DNA of 64,000 nt from Maricaulis alexandrii (GCF_005871165.1 NZ_SWKP01000010.1:111221-175220); one strand, 5' to 3'; shown: positions 53,340 through 62,048, counted from the first letter of the stretch. A program made the numbers and translations. Notes: a model not told the origin generated them from the letters alone.

Positions 53340-54158
53340 ATGAAGATCGAAGCCAACCGCCTGATCCTGGATGACGGACAGTCCGCCCCTTTCCGCCAGA
53401 CCCCGAACATCTCCCAGGGCCGGACCATTGATCCGCAATACCTGGTCATCCACTACACGGCAGGGTCCTCCTTCGACTCCTCGGTGAACTGGCTCACCCA
53501 TCCGGACGCCCAGGCCTCGGCGCATCTGGTCATCGGCCGTGATGGCGAGATCATGCAGCTGGCCGATTTCACCGCCCGCACCTGGCATGCCGGGAAATCC
53601 AGCTGGCGCGGACTGAACGGGCTCAACTCGCATTCGATCGGGATCGAGCTGGACAATGCCGGCATCCTCACCAGGACCGCCGATGGCTGGCGCTCCTCCT
53701 TCCAGAAAACCTATCCGGAAGCGGACGGGATGGAGGCCGCCCACAAGAATGACGGCGTGATGCGCGGCTGGCACCGCTATACGCTCAACCAGATCGAGGC
53801 GCTGGTCGCGATCGGCAGCGCCCTGGTCCGCGAATACGGGTTGAAGGATGTCATCGGCCATGACGACATCGCCCCACACCGCAAGACCGATCCCGGCCCC
53901 GCCTTCCCGATGGACATGGTCCGCGCCCGCATCATGGGCCGCGAGGATGATCGTGAGGAACGGGTCAAGGCGACCGCCGTCCTCAATATCCGCTCCGGCC
54001 CCGGCACCCGTTTCGACAAGATCCGCCCGCCCCTGCCCAAGGGCACCGAAATGATCGTCACCGGCGAGGACGGTGTCTGGATCGCGGTCACCGTCCTGGA
54101 CGGGGATGAACCGACCGATACCGGCTGGGTGCATTCTCACTTTGTGGCGGAGGTTTAG
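53340..54158 (+). CDS. AmpD-like N-acetylmuramoyl-L-alanine amidase with SH3-type domain
   Basis: The 272-residue protein has an amidase_2 domain (residues 20-195) with YLVIHYTAGSSFDSS (His38 as a zinc ligand), TWHAGKSSWRGLNGLNSHSIGIELDNAG in blocks, and HDDIAPHRKTDPG with further ligands. A C-terminal SH3b-like domain (residues 205-272: VKATAVLNIRSGPGTRFDKI, GWVHSHFVAEV) should bind cell wall. No signal peptide is visible from ATG 53340, which follows GAGGGGAA. This is odd for an enzyme with a wall-binding domain; it may act in the cytoplasm on muropeptides or be exported without a classical signal. Confidence 0.87.
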   Translation: MKIEANRLILDDGQSAPFRQTPNISQGRTIDPQYLVIHYTAGSSFDSSVNWLTHPDAQASAHLVIGRDGEIMQLADFTARTWHAGKSSWRGLNGLNSHSIGIELDNAGILTRTADGWRSSFQKTYPEADGMEAAHKNDGVMRGWHRYTLNQIEALVAIGSALVREYGLKDVIGHDDIAPHRKTDPGPAFPMDMVRARIMGREDDREERVKATAVLNIRSGPGTRFDKIRPPLPKGTEMIVTGEDGVWIAVTVLDGDEPTDTGWVHSHFVAEV

Positions 54159-54199
54159 GGTCCTCCCTTAGACGGGAGCTCAAAATGTCGGGCTAGCGA

Positions 54200-54580
54200 T
54201 CAACCTGCAGATTTCCGCAATCGGTCGGCATTCAACTTCATCATCAAATCCAATGTGAAGTAGATGACGTTCACGGCGGCGAAGTTGACGGAAAAGATGA
54301 TGAACAAGGCTTGCGCTGACGCGGCGTGTTCCGGAAGGACGCCGATGATCACACCGGAAAAATAGAGTGCAACGACCGCGCTCCAATCACGAAGTGGTCG
54401 TGAAGGGCCTAGGAGGTCACAGGCAAACCGCTTTCTGAGTGCAGCGACCAAGGAGAGCAGAATAGACGCGAGTATCCCCACAAAGCCGAACGGGACCGCC
54501 AAGCCATTCGTCTGCCATTCGGGCACGAACAAGGTAACGGCCACGGCGCCCAGCAATGCGGTGATTGCCAACAGAAACAT
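54200..54580 (-). CDS. Small four-helix membrane protein
   Basis: The 126-residue protein from ATG 54580 has four hydrophobic helices: MFLLAITALLGAVAVTLF, AVPFGFVGILASILLSLV, VVALYFSGVIIGVL and ALFIIFSVNFAAVNVIYFTL. No family is recognised. The stretch has a visibly lower GC content than its surroundings, and it lies between the amidase and a dispersed repeat, so recent acquisition is possible. A TTG 3 bases upstream could also serve as the start. Confidence 0.5.
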   Translation of the reverse strand: MFLLAITALLGAVAVTLFVPEWQTNGLAVPFGFVGILASILLSLVAALRKRFACDLLGPSRPLRDWSAVVALYFSGVIIGVLPEHAASAQALFIIFSVNFAAVNVIYFTLDLMMKLNADRLRKSAG

Positions 54581-54663
54581 CAAGATGACGCACCTGCCCG
54601 CACATGTTTCGGCACAAGGTTTTCCGGTCCGCGACAGACGTCAACCCTGGACCGGGACAATAC

Positions 54664-54800
54664 CTCCTTCTCCCCGGGGAGAAGGTGCCGCGAAGCGGCG
54701 GATGAGGGGGGACGGCGGGGTCTTCGTGATTACCTGCCAGCACCGGGATTCTCCCCTCTCCCGGCGCATGCGCGCCACCCTCTCCCCAGGGAGAGGGAGT
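54664..54800 (-). repeat. Dispersed two-hairpin repeat, copy B (inverted)
   Basis: The reverse complement of 54664-54800 aligns along its entire length with 31990-32128. It keeps the outer hairpins (CTTCTCCCCGGGGAGAAG and CTCTCCCCAGGGAGAG), the palindrome GCGCATGCGC and the CCGCTTCGCGG core. Scattered substitutions separate the copies. Confidence 0.85.
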
Positions 54801-54826
54801 AGACCTCTGCCACTGCGCCGAAAACG

Positions 54827-56269
54827 TCAGCGGCCCGCCAGGAACCCGACGCGGCCCTCGCCCAGGCCGTAGGCCTCACCCATATCGCGAATGTCGCCGA
54901 TCAGGGTGTTGAGGGGTGTCCAGTCATCGGCCTCGGCAATCCGTTCCCAGACCGCTTCCACGGTTTCGATCACCAGATCGACCGGGTCGTCGCGCGTGAA
55001 CATGGCATGGTCGAGGCGTTCCGGGCGAACCGGCTCATGGTTCGCCAGCGCAGCCTGCCAGGCCTCGAACGCGTCTCCGGAATAGTGCTCGCCGCGCGGA
55101 CCTTCCAGGGCCCGGCTCCGGGAAGCCTCACCACCAAACCAGTCAAAGAAAGCGCTTTCCCAGCGGATCGGGGCCTGTTCCATGAAGGCGAGAAAGGTGC
55201 GGACCAGGGTCTCATCCTTGTCCCGCCCGGACGAGGCCAGACCCAGGCGCGCCAGAAACGCGTCCAGCAAGGCCCGCCGATAGACAACGGGGAAGGTGTT
55301 CAGGGACGCTTCCAGGGCGAGTTGATCGCCGGAATGGGCCAGGGCCCCGGCGAATTGCTGCAGGGCCCAGAACACGGCTTCCGGCTGACGCGCGAAACAA
55401 TAGAGGCCCGTCTCGTCGAAATAGGCCGCCGTGAAGCCCGGCTTGTAGCGATCCATGAAACGCCAGGGGCCGTAGTCGAAACTCTCCCCGGTGATGTTGA
55501 TATTGTCGGTATTGAGCACGCCATGGACAAAACCGGCGGCCATCCAGCCTGCGGTCAGGCTGGCCGCGGCCGCCACCACGGCCTGAAGCAGGGCCGCCGG
55601 ATGATGCTCGGCATCGGCCAGATCGGGATGGTAGAAAGCAATGGCATGCTCGACCAGCTGGTCGATCCGCTCCGGCGCGCCCTCATAGGCATGACGCTGG
55701 AAAGTGCCCAGGCGCAAATGGGAATGCCCCAAACGGGTCAGCACCGCTGACCGGGCCGGCGACGGCTCGTCATTGCGCGCCAGCTCTTCGCCGGTCTCGA
55801 AAACAGCCAGCGTCTTGGAGGTGTAGACGCCGCGTGCTTCGAGCATTTCCGTGGCCAGGATTTCCCGCACCGCGCCCTTCAGGGTCAGCCGGCCATCCCC
55901 GCCCCGTGACCAGGGGGTCTGGCCGGAGCCCTTGGTGGCCAGGTCCAGCAAACGGCCTGTCCGGTCGCGCACTTGGGCAAACAGGAAGCCGCGCCCATCG
56001 CCCAATTGGGGATTATAGGTACGGAATTGGTGGCCGTGATAGCGCATGGCCAGCGGCTGGAGCTGGTTGCGCGGCAGCCGTTCGAACCGGTGGAAATGGG
56101 CTTCGCGTTCAGAGGCGTACAGCTCGCCGAGGCCGATCTCACCCGCCCAGCCCTTGTTCCAGTACCGCAAGATGCTGTCCGGAAAGTCCGCAGGCTCGAC
56201 GGGATCGGAAAACTCCTCTCCCAATCGCTCGAAAAGCGGGTCCGGCCGGTAGTTCGGTGAAACAGGCAT
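54827..56269 (-). CDS. selO: Protein adenylyltransferase SelO
   Basis: The 480-residue pseudokinase-fold enzyme matches SelO/YdiU: RYHGHQFRTYNPQLGDGRG in blocks, TKGSGQTPWSRGGDGRLTLKGA (nucleotide loop), GFVHGVLNTDNINITGESFDYGPW (metal site with Asn and Asp). SelO transfers AMP to Ser, Thr or Tyr of target proteins, linked to oxidative stress and S-glutathionylation in E. coli. The C-terminus is not a selenocysteine site here; it ends GFLAGR. It is divergent from nothing and apparently monocistronic. Confidence 0.95.
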   Translation of the reverse strand: MPVSPNYRPDPLFERLGEEFSDPVEPADFPDSILRYWNKGWAGEIGLGELYASEREAHFHRFERLPRNQLQPLAMRYHGHQFRTYNPQLGDGRGFLFAQVRDRTGRLLDLATKGSGQTPWSRGGDGRLTLKGAVREILATEMLEARGVYTSKTLAVFETGEELARNDEPSPARSAVLTRLGHSHLRLGTFQRHAYEGAPERIDQLVEHAIAFYHPDLADAEHHPAALLQAVVAAAASLTAGWMAAGFVHGVLNTDNINITGESFDYGPWRFMDRYKPGFTAAYFDETGLYCFARQPEAVFWALQQFAGALAHSGDQLALEASLNTFPVVYRRALLDAFLARLGLASSGRDKDETLVRTFLAFMEQAPIRWESAFFDWFGGEASRSRALEGPRGEHYSGDAFEAWQAALANHEPVRPERLDHAMFTRDDPVDLVIETVEAVWERIAEADDWTPLNTLIGDIRDMGEAYGLGEGRVGFLAGR

Positions 56270-56309
56270 CTTATTGAGCTAGGGCGTATTTTGCCCGAAT
56301 GCAATGCGC

Positions 56310-57230
56310 TCAGGACCGCAATCCGTCGCCCAGGGCAATCGCCATCTGATCAATCAAGGATTTAGTGCCCGGTAAAATCGCCGTAAGGTTGGCATAACCG
56401 TGAGGCAGGGCCTTGCCCAGCGTGTAGCCGGCGGCAATGCCCTGGGCGAGCAGCCGGTCGCGATAGGCCCGCCCCTCATCCAGCAGCGGATCCAGTTCGG
56501 CCGCGAAGATATGGGCGGGCGGCAGACCAGCCAGATCATTCTCGAACAGCGGTGAGACCCGGGGGTCCTTCGCCTGGTCCAGATCGGTGAGATAGGCGCG
56601 GGCGACCTGGTCCAGCGTGAAATTCGCCAGCAGATGGCCTTCCAGCACTTTCAGCTTCGGCTTGCGACGCTCCACCAATTGCAGGAGCGGATAGATCAGG
56701 AGCTGGAACTTGATGGCTGAGCGGCGCGTCTGTGCCAGCATGGCGGCAAGCCCGCCTCCAGCACTGTCCCCGGCCACGGCAATCCGTGCCGGATCGGCCC
56801 CGACCCGGTCCTGCCCGGCCTCGCTGACCAGCCAGTCGAACACGGATTGGGCATCATCCGTGGCAGCCGGGAAGGGATGCTCCGGGGCAAGCCGGTAATC
56901 GATCGCCAGAACCCGCACCCCGCCATGAGCGGCCAGACGCTGGCAAAGCCGGTCATGCGTCTCCAGATCCCCGATCACATAACCGCCGCCATGCATGAAG
57001 AGACAGGTCGAGGCTGGCGCCACCGACCCGAAGGGCACATAGAGCCGCGCCGGGATGTCTCCGGCCGCGCCGGGCACGGTCAGATCCTCCACCCGCTCCA
57101 GCGCCGGCGGTTTCACATCCATGTACGGCGTCGCATCGCGCAGCGCCTTGCGCATGCGCGGCGCCGCCCGCGCCGGCTCGAACGGGTCATCCAGACCGAA
57201 TTTGGCGAGTGTTGAGGGCCAGGTTTCCAT
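56310..57230 (-). CDS. HSL-family alpha/beta hydrolase (esterase)
   Basis: The 306-residue protein has the hormone-sensitive-lipase-like motifs: oxyanion HGGG in FMHGGGYVIGD, the nucleophile elbow GDSAGG, Asp in ELDPLLDEG and the catalytic His in LPHGY. The N-terminal cap region is helical. It is probably a cytoplasmic carboxylesterase for short acyl esters. ATG 57230 (METWPS) is chosen over the longer frame; it lies about 72 bases from the small downstream gene. Confidence 0.93.
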   Translation of the reverse strand: METWPSTLAKFGLDDPFEPARAAPRMRKALRDATPYMDVKPPALERVEDLTVPGAAGDIPARLYVPFGSVAPASTCLFMHGGGYVIGDLETHDRLCQRLAAHGGVRVLAIDYRLAPEHPFPAATDDAQSVFDWLVSEAGQDRVGADPARIAVAGDSAGGGLAAMLAQTRRSAIKFQLLIYPLLQLVERRKPKLKVLEGHLLANFTLDQVARAYLTDLDQAKDPRVSPLFENDLAGLPPAHIFAAELDPLLDEGRAYRDRLLAQGIAAGYTLGKALPHGYANLTAILPGTKSLIDQMAIALGDGLRS

Positions 57231-57302
57231 GGCATGGAGCGTTAGCACAGCCGCGGGCCCGCGCAATGGGGATGGTGTCGCAGGGGGAGGTCAGGCCACA
57301 TC

Positions 57303-57659
57303 TCAGTCCGGAAAAGCCGAAAGATGCTCACCTTCACCCTCGCGGATGATGATAAGGTGGTCCTGACGGATCCCCGATGCCACATAAACCAATTCCCGGG
57401 CCGGTTCCGCTGAGTCGCAATACTGCCAAGCCAGCACACCCTCTGGAGGCACACGAAAGGTCCTGCGAGTCCAGCTATGAGGCACTGCACGGATGGGGGT
57501 GTCGTTTCCCGATATCCAAACGCAGACCTCGCGAGCATCGAAATTGGCGATGGTGACGTCGTTGAGGAAGAAGTTCGCGTAGAGCCGGAGACCCGCTCCG
57601 CCTCCAATTAGACCGACGAGAAGGGCCACAAGGGCGATAACCTTCGCGACGCGCTTCAT
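57303..57659 (-). CDS. Small exported or membrane-anchored protein of unknown function
   Basis: From ATG 57659, preceded by GGGAG at 8 bases, the 118-residue product has an N-terminal hydrophobic helix (VIALVALLVGLIGGGAGL) and a short beta-like domain with two Cys (VCVWIS and WQYCDS) and an acidic end. It is probably a periplasmic domain held by one helix. No family is recognised. Base composition is lower in GC than in the neighbours. Confidence 0.5.
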   Translation of the reverse strand: MKRVAKVIALVALLVGLIGGGAGLRLYANFFLNDVTIANFDAREVCVWISGNDTPIRAVPHSWTRRTFRVPPEGVLAWQYCDSAEPARELVYVASGIRQDHLIIIREGEGEHLSAFPD

Positions 57660-57727
57660 TCGGATCACTCCCGTCCCAGATAATCAAACTACATGAAGAT
57701 CTCCGGCGCACACACCGGGTTTATGGG

Positions 57728-57778
57728 TCCCGGCTCTGCGCCCCGATCAAGTCGGGGCATTCGGCCGGGATGACAAAC
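57728..57778 (+). repeat. 51-bp palindromic repeat, copy 1
   Basis: The element runs GTCCCGG...CCGGGATGACAAA and contains the inner stem GCCCCGA-TCAAG-TCGGGGC (57741-57759). It aligns without gaps to 61657-61707, where the stem differs by paired changes. Confidence 0.8.
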
Positions 57779-57797
57779 AGGGGGCCCGAGACCGGCG

Positions 57798-58022
57798 CTA
57801 ATGCACCGTGATCGAGCCTTCGCGCTCGAGGCGGCCGGCGAGGGCGTCTTCCATGACGGCGCGCAGCGCGCGCCAGGCGTCGGCGCTTTCCGGCTGGCCC
57901 TGGCTGTCCAGATCGGTGACGGCTTCATCGGCATAGCCGATGGCCTGAGCCCCGTGCAGGTCCACCATGGTCCAGGCGATCTGGCGGATGTCTTCAACGG
58001 TGATGTGGACGCGAGGGGTCAT
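57798..58022 (-). CDS. Small conserved-looking protein (74 residues)
   Basis: From ATG 58022 the frame encodes MTPRVHITVEDIRQIAWTMV followed by GYADEAVTDLDSQGQPESADAWRALRAV and a C-terminal helix. The acidic, helix-rich layout with a D-x-x-x-G-x-x-x-W pattern resembles small alphaproteobacterial proteins of unknown function that may act in regulation. I can give no role. It lies between a repeat and the DUF924 gene on the same strand. Confidence 0.5.
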   Translation of the reverse strand: MTPRVHITVEDIRQIAWTMVDLHGAQAIGYADEAVTDLDSQGQPESADAWRALRAVMEDALAGRLEREGSITVH

Positions 58023-58156
58023 GAATTTCAGGCTCCGGTGTGGTCGTTCTGCCTTCACAAGAGCAAAGGCCGGGCCAGACGCCCGAACCCTTTCATGTCA
58101 TGATTTCAATGACTTGAATTTATTCGCGGTGGGCGGGCACCGAGTCATTCCTGCCA

Positions 58157-58750
58157 TCAGGACGATTTTGCCGACTCGATTTGACCGGGTGCATACCCGC
58201 CGCTCTCCAGATAGACACGCTCGGCCTCCGTACTGTCCCGCCCCAGCGCCTTGTTGCGATAGGGGAAGCGGCCGAAGCGGGCAATCACGTCCCGGTGCAG
58301 TCGGGCATGACGGGCCGTGGACGGGTCGCTGAGCCGTTCCTCGGCATAGGCAATGCACAATTCCTGGTCGGCCAGGTCCTCGGAATGCATGAAGGGCATG
58401 TAGACGAAGGCGCGCCGCTCATCCGGGATCGCCCAGTCCAGCCCGCGCGCGATCATCCGGCGGGCGACATCCAGGGCCAGGGGATCGCAGGAGAAGGCGA
58501 CATTGGAGCCGCGCCAGACATTGCGGGTGAACTGGTCAAACAGGAGAATGAGGGCGAAAGCCCCGTCAGTGGTCGCCAGCCAGGGATGATCGCCCGCCTC
58601 ATATCGCCGGGCCTCGACCTCGATGGTCTTGCCGAAGCGCCGCCGGACCGTGGCGTCGAAGGCATGGGAGGCCTGGTACCAATGTTTCGGGTCGGTCTCT
58701 TCGAACCAGAAGGCCAGAATGTCGTCTGCGGTAATCGGGGTTGGGGTCAT
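58157..58750 (-). CDS. DUF924 family protein
   Basis: The 197-residue helical protein matches DUF924: ILAFWFEETDPKHWYQ at the start, LILLFDQFTRNVWRG, YMPFMHSEDLADQE and RFGRFPYRNKALGR, all family landmarks. Its fold is TPR-like and its function unknown. Its start overlaps the stop of the acyl-CoA synthetase by 4 bases, so the two are coupled. Confidence 0.9.
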   Translation of the reverse strand: MTPTPITADDILAFWFEETDPKHWYQASHAFDATVRRRFGKTIEVEARRYEAGDHPWLATTDGAFALILLFDQFTRNVWRGSNVAFSCDPLALDVARRMIARGLDWAIPDERRAFVYMPFMHSEDLADQELCIAYAEERLSDPSTARHARLHRDVIARFGRFPYRNKALGRDSTEAERVYLESGGYAPGQIESAKSS

Positions 58751-60540
58751 ACCCTAAGTTCGCCCGAGAGGATCGCCGCGTAAAGCTCTGGCGTGAGCGG
58801 CACATAGCGGTTCTCGGTCGGGTGATCGAACAGGATGCGGTCGGAGATCTTCGCCGGGTCAAAGCCTTCCTTGACCAGATCGACCTTGCGGAATTTGAAC
58901 GTGCCGGTCGTGTCGGTCTGTTCCTGCAGGCGCAGGAAGAGCGGGCGGGCATAGCTGGGCAGATTGGCGTGGACATGCGCGTGCAGCGCGTCCAGGTCGA
59001 GCGGCTGCTCGCCGGTGACCAGGGCGGCCATGCCGGCACGTCCCGAATGGCCCTTCACCTCGACGCCATAGACATTGGCCTGTTCGATCCCGTCGAAAGT
59101 GAAGGCCTCGGCCACCTCACCCGTGGCGACATTTTCCGACTTCCAGCGATAGGTGTCGCCGACACGATCGATGAAATAGTAATAGCCCAGCTCGTCGCGG
59201 GACATGAGATCGCCGGTCCGGAACCAGGCATCGCCCTTTTCATAGACGTCGCGCAGGATCTTCTTTTCCGTGTCTTCCCTGGAGCCGTAGCCGTCAAAGC
59301 GGAAGCGGGCATCGTCCGGATCGATCCGGCCGATCGCTTCGCCGACTTCGCCCGGCTGGCAGGACTGGCAGAAACCGTCCGGCCCGCGCGCGGGCATTTC
59401 CGCATCCATGTCGAATTTCACCAGATCGATATTGAAACGGTGTTTGAGATAGCCCGGGACACGTCCGACGGCGCCTGGGACGTTGGCCGTGTTGACCAGT
59501 CCGACATTGCCTTCGGTGGAGCCGTAGAATTCGACTATCTGCGGCAGGTCGAAGCGTTCCTGGAAAGCCTCCCAGACATCGCGGCGCATGCCATTGCCGA
59601 TCGCACAGCGCACGGTGTGGTTCTGCTCGGCCACGCTCGGTTCGGAATTCACCAGGAAGCGGCACAGCTCGCCGACATACATGAACATGGTCGCCTTGAA
59701 GCGCTGCACGTCCGGCCAAAAGCTGGAAGCGGAGAAGCGCGGCCGGATGACCAGGGCACCGCCGAAGGAGATGGCACAGCCCACCCCGCACAGCCCGCCG
59801 GTGGCATGATAGAGCGGCAGCACCATCAGCATGCGGTCGCTGGGCTGGCATTTGGCCACCAGGGCAAAAATGTTGAGATAGTAAAGCGTGCGGATATGCG
59901 TCATGACCGCCGCCTTGGGCAGGCCGGTCGTACCCGAGGTGAACATTTTGAGCGCCGGGTCTTCCGGCTTCACATCGGCGCGCACGGACGGGTCCGGCCT
60001 GGTTTCGGACTGGGCATCCAGCGCGGCGCCGAAATTCTCAGCCCCGTCCAGCGTCCCGTCGAGCACCCAGGCGCCCATCGGATTGAGTTCGCCGGCCCGG
60101 GCACTGTCGAAAGCCTCGGCCAGCTCGCCTTCCAGGATGACCTGTTTGGCCTCGCCGATATTGAGGCAATGGGTCAGGGAATGGCCGGAGAGCTGGTTGT
60201 TCAGCAGGGCGGTCACCACGCCGACCTTGGAGAGGCCGAACCAGATGGCGATATACTCCCAGCGATTGCCCATGAAGAGGGCGACCGTGTCGCCCGGCTT
60301 GAGACCCTGGTCCAGCGCCCAATGGGCGACCTGGTTGGCCCGCGCCTCGAACTGGCGGTAGGAAATCTCGCCCTCGTCCAGCAGGGCCATCGGATTGTCG
60401 GGGAAACGGTCGACCGTGGCCTCGATATGATCCGGCACCCGGACACCCGACCCGGCGCCCACCTTCTTCACCGCACGAAAGACGCGCAGCATGCCGCTCA
60501 CATAGTCGAACTCGCGCTTCAGCGCGGCGAACAGACCCAT
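58747..60540 (-). CDS. Long/very-long-chain acyl-CoA synthetase (FATP-like)
   Basis: The 597-residue enzyme has AMP-binding motifs: the P-loop MFTSGTTGLPKAAVMTH, then EFYGSTEGNVGLVN and TGDLMSRDELGYYYFIDRVGDTYRWKSENV. The order and the GSTEGN motif match the fatty acid transport protein/very-long-chain acyl-CoA synthetase branch. It activates fatty acids to acyl-CoA through acyl-AMP, at the inner membrane or cytoplasm. ATG 60540 (MGLFAALK) is preferred to the longer frame. Confidence 0.9.
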   Translation of the reverse strand: MGLFAALKREFDYVSGMLRVFRAVKKVGAGSGVRVPDHIEATVDRFPDNPMALLDEGEISYRQFEARANQVAHWALDQGLKPGDTVALFMGNRWEYIAIWFGLSKVGVVTALLNNQLSGHSLTHCLNIGEAKQVILEGELAEAFDSARAGELNPMGAWVLDGTLDGAENFGAALDAQSETRPDPSVRADVKPEDPALKMFTSGTTGLPKAAVMTHIRTLYYLNIFALVAKCQPSDRMLMVLPLYHATGGLCGVGCAISFGGALVIRPRFSASSFWPDVQRFKATMFMYVGELCRFLVNSEPSVAEQNHTVRCAIGNGMRRDVWEAFQERFDLPQIVEFYGSTEGNVGLVNTANVPGAVGRVPGYLKHRFNIDLVKFDMDAEMPARGPDGFCQSCQPGEVGEAIGRIDPDDARFRFDGYGSREDTEKKILRDVYEKGDAWFRTGDLMSRDELGYYYFIDRVGDTYRWKSENVATGEVAEAFTFDGIEQANVYGVEVKGHSGRAGMAALVTGEQPLDLDALHAHVHANLPSYARPLFLRLQEQTDTTGTFKFRKVDLVKEGFDPAKISDRILFDHPTENRYVPLTPELYAAILSGELRV

Positions 60541-60656
60541 CGATGACCTCCCGTTTTGCGAGGACTGTAGAAACGCCCCCTTCGCGGTCAAGCAAATGCG
60601 GCCGGGTTCACGGGAAGTGTTATTCGTGTTTCAGAACATGTCCGGCGTTTTGCGCG

Positions 60657-61547
60657 TCAACGTCCGCGGCGTGTGCCGTCCGGACCGGTCTCGGCCAGCA
60701 GCGCCAGGACGACCGCCAGAAGCGGCAGATCCTTGAGCAGGAAATGCCCGCTGCGCGACAGGGCGGGGAAACCGCCGAGCGCCTCGGCCCAGCTGCCGGC
60801 AAAGGTGACCAGGAAGCTCAGCGTCAACACGAAGGTGATCCCGGACAGGAAGAGCCCGGCCCGGTAGGCGCCGCGATGGAACCAAAACCCGGTGAGGGCC
60901 AGCGCCGTCACCAGCTCGATCACGCCGATCACATAGGAGGCATTCTGCAGACCGATCAGCGGTGTCATCCAGGAAAAGGCGGGATGCGTGTTGATCAGCG
61001 GTTCGATCCCGGCCGCTTCCGATGCGGTGAATTTCATGCCGCCGATCCAGAACAGGACCAGGAAGAGCCCGGCCCACATCACCGGCTGGCTCCATTGGCG
61101 CATCTCCGAATACCGGTTGGAGAACATGCGCGAATTCTCGAAACTCCCCGCCCACAGGGCCAGGCCCGCCATGGCGAGGTATTTGAGAATGCCCTGCCCG
61201 GCCCCGATCGCCGGGAAACCGCCCTCGGCTTCCAGCCAGACCGGATTGGTCAGCAGGAGGGTCAGGGCGACGGCGGAATACAGGCCGAACATGCCGAAAC
61301 CGATCCGGCGCAGGCCGGCACCCGGCAGAGGCGCCGCAATCAGGGCCGCAGCCACGATCTGGTAGATGCCCAGCGCCCGCGCCATCGAGGCGGACTGGTC
61401 GGCCATGCCGGAGAGGAAGGCGTGATCGGACAGCCAGGCTTGCGCGATCTCTGTCCCGACCGGCGTGAAATTCATCGCGCCGAACCAGGCAAACATCACA
61501 GCCATGGCAAATCGCGCAAAAACGAGCGCTGTACCCGGTGTCAGCAA
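60657..61547 (-). CDS. Membrane protein with two DUF417-like halves
   Basis: The 296-residue protein has about eight hydrophobic helices in two similar halves, each showing a WFGAMNFTP / WIGGMKFTA motif, a mid helix and a GGFPA...G..LLKDL ending. This is the DUF417/YkgB pattern repeated in tandem. A TTG at 61547, 6 bases after AAGGGAGG, is the likely start; a GTG 42 bases upstream keeps the frame but lacks a ribosome site. The role is unknown, possibly in quinone- or chlorine-stress membranes as for other DUF417 proteins. Confidence 0.75.
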   Translation of the reverse strand: MLTPGTALVFARFAMAVMFAWFGAMNFTPVGTEIAQAWLSDHAFLSGMADQSASMARALGIYQIVAAALIAAPLPGAGLRRIGFGMFGLYSAVALTLLLTNPVWLEAEGGFPAIGAGQGILKYLAMAGLALWAGSFENSRMFSNRYSEMRQWSQPVMWAGLFLVLFWIGGMKFTASEAAGIEPLINTHPAFSWMTPLIGLQNASYVIGVIELVTALALTGFWFHRGAYRAGLFLSGITFVLTLSFLVTFAGSWAEALGGFPALSRSGHFLLKDLPLLAVVLALLAETGPDGTRRGR

Positions 61548-61656
61548 GACCGGCCTCCCTTGACGCCCCAAACGCCAACCCGACGCCACGCTAGCACCCC
61601 ATCATGGCCCTGACGAGGCCGGTCCATGGCAAAAAATCGTGATGGCAAGGCGAGTT

Positions 61657-61707
61657 GTCCCGGACTTGCGCCCGGCTCCAGGCCGGGCATCCATCCGGGA
61701 TGACAAA
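61657..61707 (+). repeat. 51-bp palindromic repeat, copy 2
   Basis: It aligns with 57728-57778 over all 51 positions. The inner stem is GCCCGGC-TCCAG-GCCGGGC (61670-61688); the changes relative to copy 1 preserve pairing. Confidence 0.8.
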
Positions 61708-61727
61708 TATAAATACCACGGGCCCCA

Positions 61728-61813
61728 AGGCCCGCAAGCGCGACCGCGCGCCGGCGCCTGATGCGCCGCCCCAACCGGAGGCGTGAGCGCAGCGAACTGC
61801 CGTGAGATCAAAA
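61728..61813 (-). repeat. tRNA-associated repeat, inverted copy near tRNA-Leu
   Basis: On the minus strand, TTTTGATCTCACGGCAGTTC followed by GCCTCCGGTTGGGGCGGCG and the CGCCGGCGCGCGGTCGCGC tail matches the units beside tRNA-Arg(CCT). It lies directly downstream of tRNA-Leu. Confidence 0.8.
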
Positions 61814-61817
61814 GAGG

Positions 61818-61902
61818 TGGTGCCCCTGGTCAGACTCGAACTGACACTCCTTGCGGAAACGGATTTTGAATCCGTCGCGTCTACCAATTCCGCCACAGGG
61901 GC
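61818..61902 (-). tRNA. tRNA-Leu (anticodon CAA)
   Basis: Read on the minus strand, the 85-base gene has acceptor GCCCCTG, D arm TGGCGGAATTGGTAGACGC, anticodon stem ACGGA/TCCGT with loop TTCAAAA (anticodon CAA), a long type II variable arm and T-loop GTTCGAGTC, ending in encoded CCA. Confidence 0.96.
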
Positions 61903-62048
61903 CCGGGCCTCGCGCGCGGGGGCGCGAGCGGGAGGCGCAAACTGGCCACGAAGCCCTGCCAAGTCAACAACCCATTCCGCTCGACGCCGCGCCGTGCCAT
62001 GGCTAGGCTTCCGCCCGGGGTCGGGCTTCAACAGGGATACGGGTACGC

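Noticed and set aside
60631..61578. Second long minus-strand frame (315 residues) overlapping the DUF417-like gene
   Set aside because: It lacks membrane helices and family motifs, is rich in Arg/Gly/Asp and is the +1 shadow of the DUF417-like frame.
61591..62031. Minus-strand frame containing PVAELVDATDSKSVSARSVS
   Set aside because: It is a translation of tRNA-Leu(CAA) and the flanking repeat, not a protein gene.
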